DNA of 64,000 nt from Micropterus salmoides (Eukaryota > Chordata > Actinopteri > Centrarchiformes > Centrarchidae), in contig NW_024041373.1 of the NCBI RefSeq assembly GCF_014851395.1, positions 23,196,750 to 23,260,749 on the forward strand. The letters run 5' to 3'. Shown here in pieces: positions 55,639 to 64,000 of this stretch. The translations under genes and the position numbers were made by a program. The notes beneath the pieces were generated by a model. That model ran no database searches, had not been told where the DNA came from, and worked only from the letters and a program-made list of their open reading frames with translations. The number at the start of each line of letters is the position of its first letter. Positions within the stretch are counted from its first letter, which is position 1.

Positions 55639-55852
55639 GGGGAGACAGCCCTTACAAAAAACTAAATAATATTACTATGAAGAATACTATAAAAATACCA
55701 CAAAAAATATAAAATAGTTATATTAGTATTACTATAGTAATTCTATTTGGAATGCACAATTGAAAATTACTATAGAGTTGGCTTCAGTGATCATATAAGT
55801 TATAGTTACTATACAATACATACAATATAGCATTCAATAGTTATACTATATT
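55639..55852. repeat. TACTATAG-rich AT repeat, left half
   Basis: Many ACTATA/TATAGT words (ATTACTATAGTAATTC, ATTACTATAGAGTTGG). It is cut by the solo LTR at 55853 and continues at 56583. Confidence 0.7.
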
Positions 55853-56582
55853 TGTTAAGGCAGTGGATAATGTGGATCCAGAAGCAGACAAGGAGACTGA
55901 AGTTGAAAGGCAAAAATCCCAGAGGTTAATTTGACGATAGTAAAAAATGTGCAAAAAAGATGTCCAGGTGGAAAGTCTTGAGAGCGGGCAGGCAGGTGTG
56001 GTGAGCAGGCAGGCGACAGAGAGCTCCTAGAGCAAAGCAGTCAAACAGAACACTCCTCACTTTAAGACCAAAACCTGAGACACATGCGAAAAAAAAACAC
56101 AGGAGTCTAGAGCAGAGCAAACAAGCGAACCAAAAAACAGGTGTTGATTATGAAATGGCCATCAGGTGTGTAGAGGAGCCACAAGTGATTAGGTGATTGG
56201 AGCCCAGGGAGGAAAGCCAGGAGTTCCACGCCCATAAACACACACCCACCAAAACAGGGAGAACAAATAGGGGCGAGTTCAGCATTTGAAAAAAAACGTA
56301 GCAAAACGTTTTTTTTTCAACGGAAACGGTGGTGCCCCCGAACACCCTGTTGTGTACGCAAGCGCAATGCATTTTCCTGCCTTTGTGTTTACAAACTTGT
56401 CGCAGCTGATTGGGTAACACCTGTGGCACTCCCACCAAACAGAAGAAAACATATCTCGAAGCCCACTTCGGAACGTTGCAAACCGTTGCAAACCGTTTTG
56501 AGATTGAACGTGACAAAAACACTAGGAAGGGGAAACAGAGGAAACACTAGGGCTGAAAGACTGATACAGTCGCATCATGACA
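55853..56582 (-). mobile_element. Solo LTR, 730 bp, with 5-bp target duplication ATATT
   Basis: The plus strand starts TGTTAAGGCAGTGG and ends CGCATCATGACA, so it has the TG...CA ends of an LTR. ATATT stands immediately on both sides (55848-55852 and 56583-56587). There is no second LTR or internal coding sequence, so it is a solo LTR left by recombination, or a non-autonomous element. Orientation is taken as minus because that strand begins TGTCATGATGCGACTG and ends with TCTGCTTCTGGATCCACATT, like the plus strand of 61660-62363. The family is probably a fish Gypsy- or ERV-like element; which one is open. Confidence 0.82.
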
Positions 56583-56900
56583 ATATTGTTTATATTGTAT
56601 TAATATAGTGTTTTCTTTGTGTGTGTTTTTCAAAGCACTATAGAAAATTTGAAGAGTGTTCAAAAAACAACTTCAGAAACACTATGTTTATGCTAACACT
56701 ATTTAAAATATAGAAATACTACAAATATCTAGATACATAGTATTACTGCTGAAAGATTATAGTGTTATTATAGCTAATAAAATAGCACTACAGAAAAAAA
56801 CTATTGTAATACCATTGCTGGTGAAAAATACTATATAACACTAAAAACTTGCTATAGGACACTGTAAAATTCTTATAGTATACTCTAGTAATACAAATTA
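56583..56900. repeat. TACTATAG-rich AT repeat, right half
   Basis: Continues the pattern of 55639-55852 (AACACTATTTAAAATATAG, GATTATAGTGTTATTATAGC, CTTATAGTATACTCTAGTAA). Confidence 0.7.
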
Positions 56901-56999
56901 ATTTTCATTAGGCACTAGACCAGCGTCTAATTTGGAGTAGGCTATTAACTGAAGTTTTACGATAATCTTGGGATTTGTGTTGAATTATCCAATATATGT
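56901..56999. other. Short spacer
   Basis: Nothing recognised. Confidence 0.5.
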
Positions 57000-57272
57000 T
57001 CATGTCCTTCAATGAGGTTGTCCACCAAACCAAACTCAGGAAACCATTTCTTTATTGACTTGGCTTTGTGCACATGGGGCATTGTAATGTTGAAACAGGA
57101 AAGGGACTTCCTTCATGCTGCCCAAATGTTTGAAGCACACTATTGTCTAAAATTTCATTGCATACTGTTGCATTATGATTTCTGATAACTGGAATTAAGG
57201 GACATAGCCCAAACCATTTACAGAACACCAAAAGTCAGTGGCAATAGCTATGCCATACTTTTGGCCATAGTG
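57000..57272 (-). mobile_element. Tc1/mariner-type fragment, decayed
   Basis: The right end ATACTTTTGGCCATAGTGTA (with a TA) is the terminal repeat of a Tc1-type family common in fish, whose ends usually read ACTATATGGCCAAAAGTATG on the other strand. The interior keeps ACACCAAAAGTC, TTGAAGCACACTATTGTCTA and CACATGGGGCATTGTAATGT, matching parts of the same family. It is far shorter than a full element and has no readable transposase. The left end is missing. Confidence 0.65.
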
Positions 57273-57300
57273 TAGCAGCTGTTATAAGACTTGCTGAGTG

Positions 57301-57336
57301 CTTTTCTTTCTTTCTTTCTTTCTTTCTTTCTCTCTC
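57301..57336. repeat. (TTTC)n microsatellite
   Basis: About seven TTTC units followed by TCTCTC. Confidence 0.95.
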
Positions 57337-58439
57337 TTGTTCACCCACATGCCTCCCTCTCACACTTATTGTTCTCTCACTTGCTCTGGTGTGATCTGTA
57401 AGTAGGGTGATTAGCAATAAAGGGGGAATAAGAGGGGGACATAATATGACAAATAGATGAAGATGGACACAATGATAGAGACGGAGGGAGAAAGTGGGAG
57501 TAGGAGAACGACAGAAACCCATTACAGTAGGTCTAAGCAGAGATTTATGTCGGCCAGAAATTATTACAGACGAACAGCAGATGAACAGAACACTGGTGAG
57601 AGAGAGCTGGAAGAAAGCCATACATTATTCATCGGATTTCTTCCAGCTTTCACACTCCTCTACTCTCTTCCAACTTTTCCTTGATTTGTCTCTTTTCCTC
57701 CTCTTTCCTGAGTAATTTTTCTTTCCTTTACCTCTCCTGTGATTCTGCCCTATGTGTATTCTTTGTTTGTGTCTCTCTTTATCTCCATTTTCCGTGATAC
57801 AAGGCATTTTTCAAGTCAACCTTGTCTGGACACACGCACACATGCACGCACACACACAGCAAATATCACAAAGCACACACACAGTACATCCGGGACATGT
57901 GAGGACATTCCATTAACTCAGCCACATACACATCTTCCTCATACCCTAAAGTAAATCTCGTCCTACTTTGAAAATAACACATCTTCCAAAGATGCCTTAA
58001 AAACAGCGCTCTAATATTACTACTTCTTCAGGGTTTCTGTTTCTGTAAGGAAATTAAAACAGTAGAAATTATTTTTATTATTTAATTAAAAACATGCATT
58101 ACACACACAACCTACGTCCAGGCCAACCTAAGGCTCTTTCTGAGTACTCAGACAGCAGCATATATAGTGAGAGGGTTTGTTTCATGGCTGCCAACAGCAG
58201 CGTGAGTATCACAGGGTACATGAGATCATCGCCCAGTCATCAGGGTGAGACAAGCTGTGAGCCTTAGAGCTGGCATTGCATAAGATGCTTTTCTAGTCTT
58301 CAACAGTTCTAATCCAAACTACAGTTTGTCTGACATGTATTTGTAATATGTTGGGGCACCCTTGTCACACAATACCTAATACAATACAAAATGTGTTAAT
58401 GTAACTGGGAGCTGAAGGAAAACTTTGCAGGGCCTGGAT
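57337..58439. other. Non-coding, nothing recognised
   Basis: Alternating purine-rich (57455-57530) and pyrimidine-rich (57640-57790) parts, CA runs near 57832-57858. No gene. Confidence 0.5.
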
Positions 58440-58735
58440 GGTCATTAACCTCTATTATCTCGTGGCTAGCCTGGAGTAAATGTGTTTTGCGGTGAAAAGT
58501 AGCTGCCTGCTCTCATTGGCTGGATGTGGATGTCGAGTCGGCCGACTATATAGATATTTGGCATTGCTAGATATCTGGTAGACGTCGACGATGTGGCAGA
58601 AATGTGTTGAGGATTTGATTGATTTGATTAGTTCACACCGATCAACCGCTGATTTACTCACTGATCACAGCCTGATGGTCGCTGAGTGGCAAACCGGGCT
58701 AAAATTGTGTAGTGTGAACTAGGCTTAAGCTTAGC
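58440..58735. repeat. Probable transposon-derived fish repeat
   Basis: Contains GCTCTCATTGGCTGGATGTG, TCGAGTCGGCCGACTATATA and ends CTAAAATTGTGTAGTGTGAA followed by CTAGGCTTA, an end type common in fish repeats. The other terminus is not visible. Confidence 0.45.
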
Positions 58736-59189
58736 TACAGTAGCCTATAGTTCTGCATTTTTCCAGGTAATCAAACTATCTCTCATTAGTTGCATGTATC
58801 CCCTGTACAAGGCTGTGTGCAGCTGGACTATTTGTTTTATCAAATGCCACATCTGTCCCTCATGTTATTAGCAGCTCACAATTATTTGTTCTACCATGGT
58901 TCTGCACCTCTGGACTGTGAAAAAGTGAAAAGTTACTGTAAAAGATTATGTTTGATGACATTTGTCTTTGTTATTTACTTGAAATGTTTGATCTTTGATT
59001 GATGGAGTAATGAGGGTTTTTAAATCTGATAAATTCCTTTATTTATGTTATAATAACACAGAGAAATTTTCTCACTAAGACAAATTTTTACATCTGATAA
59101 ATGTCCTTAACTTGAATACATAATCAAATAAAGAGACAGTTATTTAACTATATGTTAAGGAGTAGTTACGTTTATACAGTCTTACAGTT
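58736..59189. other. Non-coding, AT-rich
   Basis: Nothing recognised. Confidence 0.5.
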
Positions 59190-59258
59190 GCAACTGACCC
59201 TTTGAGGGTAACCGTAATGCTTATGTGGCCCTCGGTGAAAATGAGTTTGACACCCCTG
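59190..59258 (-). repeat. hAT-type terminus (CAGGGGTGTCAAACTCATTT)
   Basis: The plus strand reads GGCCCTCGGTGAAAATGAGT then TTGACACCCCTG ending at 59258. This is the well-known end of Charlie-like hAT elements. No matching left end or 8-bp duplication of CTCTATGG was found upstream, so only an end fragment remains. Confidence 0.7.
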
Positions 59259-59426
59259 CTCTATGGTGTTTATTGAAAAAAGAGTCCAACGGCAAGAATC
59301 CAATGAACTGAAGGAACTGTAACTGACCCAGGAGCTGGAGCAGGCAGAAGGTTAGCCGTTCAGGGGGTAGACACAGGAGAGGGTGATTGAAGTGCAGGCT
59401 GGTTGCTAGCAGACAAGGGTTGACAG
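59259..59426. other. Spacer, nothing recognised
   Basis: Short unassigned stretch. Confidence 0.5.
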
Positions 59427-59549
59427 GTGCCCTCCAACATGCCCGTTTGAGAAAACGTGATGCAGTGCCCTAATGGGTGCCCTTTCAATGGAAAGATTGT
59501 CATGCAGTGCCCTCTAAGATGCCCCTCTTGTGTAAGGAAATGTTGTAAA
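59427..59549 (+). repeat. Three diverged units of about 40 bp with TGCCC pairs
   Basis: Units begin at 59427, 59465 and 59507. Each opens GTGCCCT and has a second TGCCC 9-12 bases later (CTCCAACATGCCCGT, CTAATGGGTGCCCTT, CTCTAAGATGCCCCT), followed by an A-rich part. Confidence 0.75.
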
Positions 59550-59573
59550 GTGGTGCACCTATGTGCAAACAAC

Positions 59574-59700
59574 ACGTTCTCACTCCCGACTCGTCACATA
59601 TTGACGCTTGGTCAAGGCCCTTTGTCGTTGCCTTTTAACGACCTGGTTACCCCTTTTGCGTCATTTATTGATGTTTAGGGCTCCGCGGTCAAGTTAGCAA
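59574..59700 (+). repeat. Common fish repeat (CGTCACATATTGACGCTTGG family)
   Basis: CTCACTCCCGACTCGTCACA, TTGACGCTTGGTCAAGGCCC and AACGACCTGGTTACCCCTTT occur in order, a sequence I recognise as widespread in teleosts. Class unknown to me. Confidence 0.6.
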
Positions 59701-61654
59701 CATTTAGCAACAACAAATAAAGAACTTCCGGTACAGTTAGCAACAATAAATACACTTTTTTGATGGTGGGGGAAACCAGAGCACCCGGAGAAAACCCCTC
59801 TCACAGGTGTGAGTTAACGGACCAGGGGGATTTTGGTGCTGTTTCTTTGCTAAGGCTTTTTATCTTACATGTATGCCGTTTCTTTGTTTACCACAACATG
59901 AGGTCCCCACAACTGAACATGTACACATCTATATACTGTAAATGCTATTTGATGGAATTGGTGATGTGGGGAAAAACAGCAGGGGGGTGGAGGAGGAGAG
60001 AACATACACATGCACAGAAAATCTATTGGATAGCATGTTTTAGTTTGGTTTGCCAGCATAAAGATTTCTGTAAGAGATTAATAAAATGATTACGATGATG
60101 GAAACCTCCAGGTTTTGTGTTGACTACAGGGGATGGGGTCACTGTAACTGCATGAACTGGATCAGCATTGGGTGCAAGGTAGTATGTGGCACAATTAACT
60201 TTCTATCTGGGCCAAAGTCAAGAGGTTTTTACATGTTGAAAATTGATTGGATTAATATTTCTACCTAACTACCTGGATTTAATTAACTACACTTACTGCC
60301 TGGGTAATCGTCTTAGTTGAATTCCTCTTTTTCCTACTCGACCTGCCCATTCAAATAGTAAATTTTAAAAAATGTTCTTGTGCAGATTAAACCCTTCCTG
60401 TCCTTTCAGTTGCTCTGCTGTTGATCAGTCTTGGCATTTCTCTGCAGGCATTCATGAGGCCAGCTGTCACTGACAAACTGGAGCCCTTTAGCTACAATAT
60501 TTCTAGAGAGACAAGAGACCAAAAGAAGGTTGTTTCCACTCTTCTCTTTCTCTTAGAGTGAACTAGCATTTTTGGCATGGGTGTTCATCATTATGTAGTT
60601 TTGTTGTTTTCCCGAGTCAGAAGATATTGTACATATTATTGTAACATACAATGTTATTGACAGTCTACGAAAAGAGCTTGAATCACAACATTCCTTTGTA
60701 CTTACTCAAGTATTTTTCCCACTTGAGAGTTACAGTACATCTGAATAAAGTATAGCAGTCCTTGACTGCTACTCAGCCATGTATTTATACAACTGGCAAC
60801 TTTGTCCATGTGTCTCCTCCTTAACTTATTGTTCCGATTCTGATTGCTGCTTTTTTACAAAGATAACAAATTCCATTGGACATTCAAACAACTTTTCAGC
60901 CTTTTCTTATTCATTGAAAATTCTGTTTTATTCAGGTGACTGCAGTGATGGTTGACAATGTCAAAAGTTCATCACTGGTTCCTCATCAACAGTATCAATG
61001 GATCAGCTTCCGGGACTGACTAATCTGTTCTGGCACAACAAAGCTGATTAGTTCACTTCCAAAGTGCAAAACACACTTATTTTGAACACCAGACAGACTA
61101 TTCCAGTGATGAAAGTATTGCCTTAAAGAGCCAAGTCTTACTTTTTCGCGTGATAAGAAATTAGTGTAGAATTTATATACTACTCTAACACAGAAATGTA
61201 TCCTCTAAAGAGTTTGGCTACACTCTGATGAGGATCTCTGTGTGAATAAAAAGCAGTAACAGTATACAAAAAAATATATTTTAATCATTTAAAATGACAA
61301 TATTTCAAGGCAAAATGTTCCTGTTCACTATACCAAAAATTTTTATAATTGGCTTAACGTACAAACATCAGACAATATTTAGACCTTGTGATACAAAAAT
61401 GCTACACTGAATTTGAAGTTCCGTTTTCCCAATGACAACCACACCTTTTGGTTAATATGCTATCAAATAAATCCACAGGCTGCATATATTTGTACACTCA
61501 GCCCACTAGTTGTTACCCATAGTTGTAGTGAATATCATCTTTGCTGCCTGTGAATTGTTTCTTTTTAGACAAAATGTAAATAGGATCAATGTGTCACAAA
61601 TACATATCTTCATCGGGATTGGAAGCGCATCATTTACAGGATGGCCATCTGCCT
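59701..61654. other. Non-coding; candidate conserved element near 60390-60530
   Basis: No gene or clear repeat. 60390-60530 has balanced, non-repetitive sequence (CATTCATGAGGCCAGCTGTC) that could be a conserved non-coding element, but this is only an impression. Confidence 0.35.
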
Positions 61655-62029
61655 GTGCCTGTTGTGAGTTGTATTTTTTCCCTGTGGGTTTCTGGGTTTT
61701 GCCATTGTTTCATGTGTCCTTCTGTTTACCTCTGTTTCTCTCGTTTAGTTCATGTTTAGTGTTTACTTTTGGTCTATGTACTTCTGTGTTATTTTTGCCC
61801 TTGTCTGCTCTGTGTTCTCTTTAATCCCTGCTTCAGTCTGTATTCTTTGTTGGTTGCAGTTCTTGGTGATCTGTTATGTGTTCAGTAACCTGTGTCATGT
61901 CTGTTCCCCCAGTTATCACTCTGCATGCCAGTCTCTCTGTTTTCGCCTGCTCTCTCTCTGCCTGCCTGTGTCTTGTTAGCCTCATGTCCCTCACCTGTGT
62001 ACCTCCTGCCAGCTCGTTAACCCTGTGTG

Positions 62030-62036
62030 TATATAT
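62030..62036 (+). promoter_or_regulatory. TATA-like element of the solo LTR
   Basis: TATATAT, 370 bases into the LTR and about 235 bases before AATAAA, is well placed for a U3 promoter. Whether it still acts is unknown. Confidence 0.5.
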
Positions 62037-62270
62037 CCTTGCTTGTTTCCCCTCAGTCTTTGTATGGTCATTGTTGCGTGTATACGCTCTGTCCCTCATT
62101 GTCATGGTTGTAGTTTGCTCTGTCTTGTCCTGTTACCTGCCTGTTCCCTGTTAGTTCCTGGAATTTTGGATTACACTCGTTCAGGATTTTCTGTTGGTTT
62201 TCTATGTTCATTTTTGGATTAGTCTCAGCCACTCTGCCAGTAAGTGTGCTCGCCTTTTGTTTGTTTATGG

Positions 62271-62276
62271 AATAAA
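62271..62276 (+). terminator. Polyadenylation signal of the solo LTR
   Basis: AATAAA within TTATGGAATAAACCTC, 88 bases before the LTR end. Confidence 0.6.
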
Positions 62277-62368
62277 CCTCTTTTGAACTGTACTTCCTCT
62301 GCTCCGCGTCCTGCATTTGGGTCCACCACCCTGCTTCCCTTCTCAACCACCACAATCCTGACAGTGCC

Positions 62369-62600
62369 ACTCTGGCAGACACTGTTTGCAGTCATCCAAC
62401 TTTAATGCAATAAAGCAATTGTAGGTGGCACAAATTATTTAATAAAAAATAGTTATGTACACTCACAGCAACATAACTTTGAATATTATCAAATAAATCT
62501 CATAACACAAAGTACATGTATACACATGTGCCTTCACATCCAGAGATAGTTTCACACAAAGAAAAATAGTTCAAACATAAATCTGCTTTATATTTTGACA
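62369..62600. other. Spacer, nothing recognised
   Basis: AT-rich non-coding stretch. Confidence 0.5.
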
Positions 62601-62795
62601 CGATGATGGTGGTAGATAAAAGGTTAAGGGATCACCAAGGTTTATATGAATGTTTGTACCATATTTCATTTACCCCTAAGGGAAGATCAATTCTTTAAGA
62701 CATTTCACTCAAAATGGCAAACTTTGACCTCATGGTGGAGCAAGAGTAAATGTCATGAAAGATAAAACATTGTCTGGGGACCATGAATGTCAAAG
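62601..62795 (-). repeat. Common fish interspersed repeat (see 7519-7645), minus strand
   Basis: On the minus strand it reads TTTGACATTCATGGTCCCCA, CACCATGAGGTCAAAGTTTG, TTTTGAGTGAAATGTCTTAA and CCTTGGTGATCCCTTAACC, the same blocks as the copy at 7519-7645 with more of the left part kept. Confidence 0.7.
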
Positions 62796-62964
62796 AGGAA
62801 GTCAGGTGATATTGTTATATAGCCACAAAGTCCACATAGAGAGGAGGTCAGGGTTGCTGGATGGGTCAACAAAACAAAAAAGACAGGAAGTCACTGTCAT
62901 TTCCCGTTTCTAACTGACAGAAACGGTCAGTGTTGTTGTGTTATTTTATATTATGGCCACAAAT
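62796..62964. other. Spacer, nothing recognised
   Basis: No feature seen. Confidence 0.5.
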
Positions 62965-63125
62965 GCTCCTTAACCTTAACCACATGTTTGTGTTTGGGAC
63001 CTTGACGATGAGGGTCCCCTAATCGTTATGAAGTAGTCATTTTAACCAAACTACGATGACCAAACAATGATTTTCCCTTAACCTTTTTTTTTTGCCTGAA
63101 CCTGACCAACCTTAACCATTTTGTT
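62965..63125 (-). repeat. TTTAGGCAACAAAACTACTT family, minus-strand fragment
   Basis: CTTAACCTTAACCACATG, TTTTAACCAAACTACGATGA and CCTGACCAACCTTAACCATT are the reverse-strand form of the family at 25960-26095. Confidence 0.55.
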
Positions 63126-63566
63126 TTTTAAGAACAGTGATCCATAACAGGTTTGGAAGGCAAAAAACGATGTTGTTCTGCTAATGGGCTCAGAAAATGC
63201 ATCTGTGTCATAGTATTTTTTTTTACATTTAATTTGGAGGATATTTCCCAACTAAACCGGAAATGTGGACTTCATGAGAGATACAAAACTCTGTGTTTAA
63301 AACAGCACATGGAAAAGTTCTTATCAACTGGGCGGGGAGGTTTGAATCATTATTGTATTATATGATGATGTGACACAGCAAAACAAACAGAGGAGAGGAG
63401 ATAAGAGGACTTCCTCTTGTTAGACTGCCTGGGCGGAGGAAACTCAACTCTGCCAATAAGTAGAGACTCCAAGTGAGAAAGAGAACTGAGTGAATGAGAA
63501 AGAGAGAAATTCAGACAGAGATGGAGAGAGTTAGTTGCCACAAATTGCAATGTTTCAGGAATGACT

Positions 63567-63569
<3 letters not shown>
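63126..63569. other. Non-coding, purine-rich near 63380-63530
   Basis: GAGAGGAGATAAGAGG and GAGAAAGAGAGAAATTCAGA-type tracts; no gene. Confidence 0.5.
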
Positions 63570-63597
<28 letters not shown>

Positions 63598-63598
63598 A
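63570..63598. repeat. (GT)n microsatellite
   Basis: Uninterrupted GT run. Confidence 0.95.
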
Positions 63599-63625
63599 CC
63601 ATAGACTGTATATAAAAAGGTATGT
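63599..63625 (+). repeat. Start fragment of the CATAGACTGTATATAAA repeat
   Basis: CCATAGACTGTATATAAAAA directly follows the GT run and matches the opening of 28952-29320; the rest of the family is not seen. Confidence 0.55.
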
Positions 63626-63847
63626 ACATACCTCCAACGCTTACAAATGCGTCTTCTCTCTCAATCTATCTCTCCATCATTCCCCTCCCTTGTCTCTTTT
63701 CTCCCTCCAGCTTCTTCGCTGTATCTATTTCCACAGACTGCTGCAGCACACGTCATTTATCTGCTATCTGAGGCACTTTGCCACTCTGCCCCGATCTGTG
63801 TTTGTCTGTGTATAAAATGATTGCATAATAGCTCAACACAAACAGCA
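63626..63847. other. Non-coding, pyrimidine-rich
   Basis: CTCTCTCAATCTATCTCTCC-type sequence; no gene. Confidence 0.5.
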
Positions 63848-63861
63848 GGGGGGGGGGGGGG
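63848..63861. repeat. Poly-G run (14 G)
   Basis: Homopolymer; length may be unreliable. Confidence 0.9.
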
Positions 63862-64000
63862 TTTGGAAGGGCTTGAGGATTAAGCAGGTTTTCGTCAGAC
63901 CAGCGGGGATGTTGTTTTTTTAAGTGACTTGGTTACAGTGTCTATATGTGTCTGTGTGTGGAGACTTTGTTTAGCTTGAATCATCACTGTTACCATCAAT
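63862..64000. other. Window end, nothing recognised
   Basis: Short non-coding end. Confidence 0.5.

Larger units (their letters stand above)
61660..62363 (+). mobile_element. Solo LTR, 704 bp, with 5-bp target duplication GTGCC
   Basis: Starts TGTTGTGAGTTGTA and ends CACAATCCTGACA. GTGCC lies directly on both sides (61655-61659 and 62364-62368). A TATATAT element at 62030-62036 and a polyadenylation signal AATAAA at 62271-62276 lie in the order expected for U3-R-U5. The plus strand is unusually T/C-rich in U3. There is no second LTR or internal region, so it is a solo LTR. It shares the CTGCATTTGGGTCCACCACC-type end seen in the minus strand of 55853-56582, so both belong to related fish LTR families. 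Confidence 0.85.

Noticed and set aside
61510..62382. Several overlapping cysteine- and leucine-rich frames
   Set aside because: They lie in the T/C-rich U3 of the solo LTR and reflect its composition.

Overview
This is repeat-rich, AT-rich DNA with no convincing host protein-coding gene, rRNA, tRNA or CRISPR. It looks like an intergenic stretch or a large intron of a ray-finned fish genome, most likely a teleost and perhaps a percomorph; the species cannot be read from it. The reasons are a full-length teleost-type Tc1 transposon, L2-type LINE tails, a DIRS-like tyrosine-recombinase retroelement, numerous long (CA/GT)n microsatellites, and many short interspersed repeats that I recognise as widespread in fish genomes, some of which I cannot name.

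Layout. Positions 1-570 hold the 3' end of an L2-like LINE. From about 570 to 8.7 kb there is non-coding DNA with microsatellites, hairpins and repeat fragments. At 8688-10320 lies a complete Tc1 element: TIRs of about 200 bp, TA target sites on both sides, and a transposase gene broken by two frameshifts. From 10.3 to 27.7 kb the DNA is mostly unassigned, with small TIR elements (20531-20679, 24362-24496), hairpins and a three-copy diverged repeat near 26.6-27.0 kb. Positions 27.7-31.6 kb are a nest. A 1.2 kb element with 16-bp perfect TIRs is followed by another fish repeat that is split by an L2 LINE. That LINE carries an SGNH-esterase ORF1 remnant and has lost the middle of its endonuclease and the whole catalytic core of its reverse transcriptase. 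A second, inverted copy of the 16-bp-TIR family lies at 33771-34745.

Positions 37.6-40.9 kb hold a minus-strand DIRS-like element. Reverse transcriptase, RNase H-side and recombinase motifs are scattered over several frames, and a 55-bp inverted repeat at its 3' side encloses a TATA box. At 42524-43060 is a non-autonomous hAT element with an imperfect 8-bp target duplication. The 43-55 kb part is mostly microsatellites and SINE-like or other fish repeats. Two solo LTRs, each bounded by TG...CA and an exact 5-bp target duplication, lie at 55853-56582 and 61660-62363; the first splits an older TACTATAG-rich repeat. A decayed Tc1-type fragment and two further repeat ends lie between them.

The window therefore reads as layered insertions by at least five transposon classes: Tc1/mariner, hAT, L2 LINE, DIRS and LTR. 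Every coding element is visibly inactivated. I found no undescribed biological system. The best observations are structural: the nested insertions, the double internal deletion of the L2, the inverted and direct repeat architecture of the DIRS remnant, and several perfect hairpins. Family names come from motif recognition without a database search, and identities are judged by eye.
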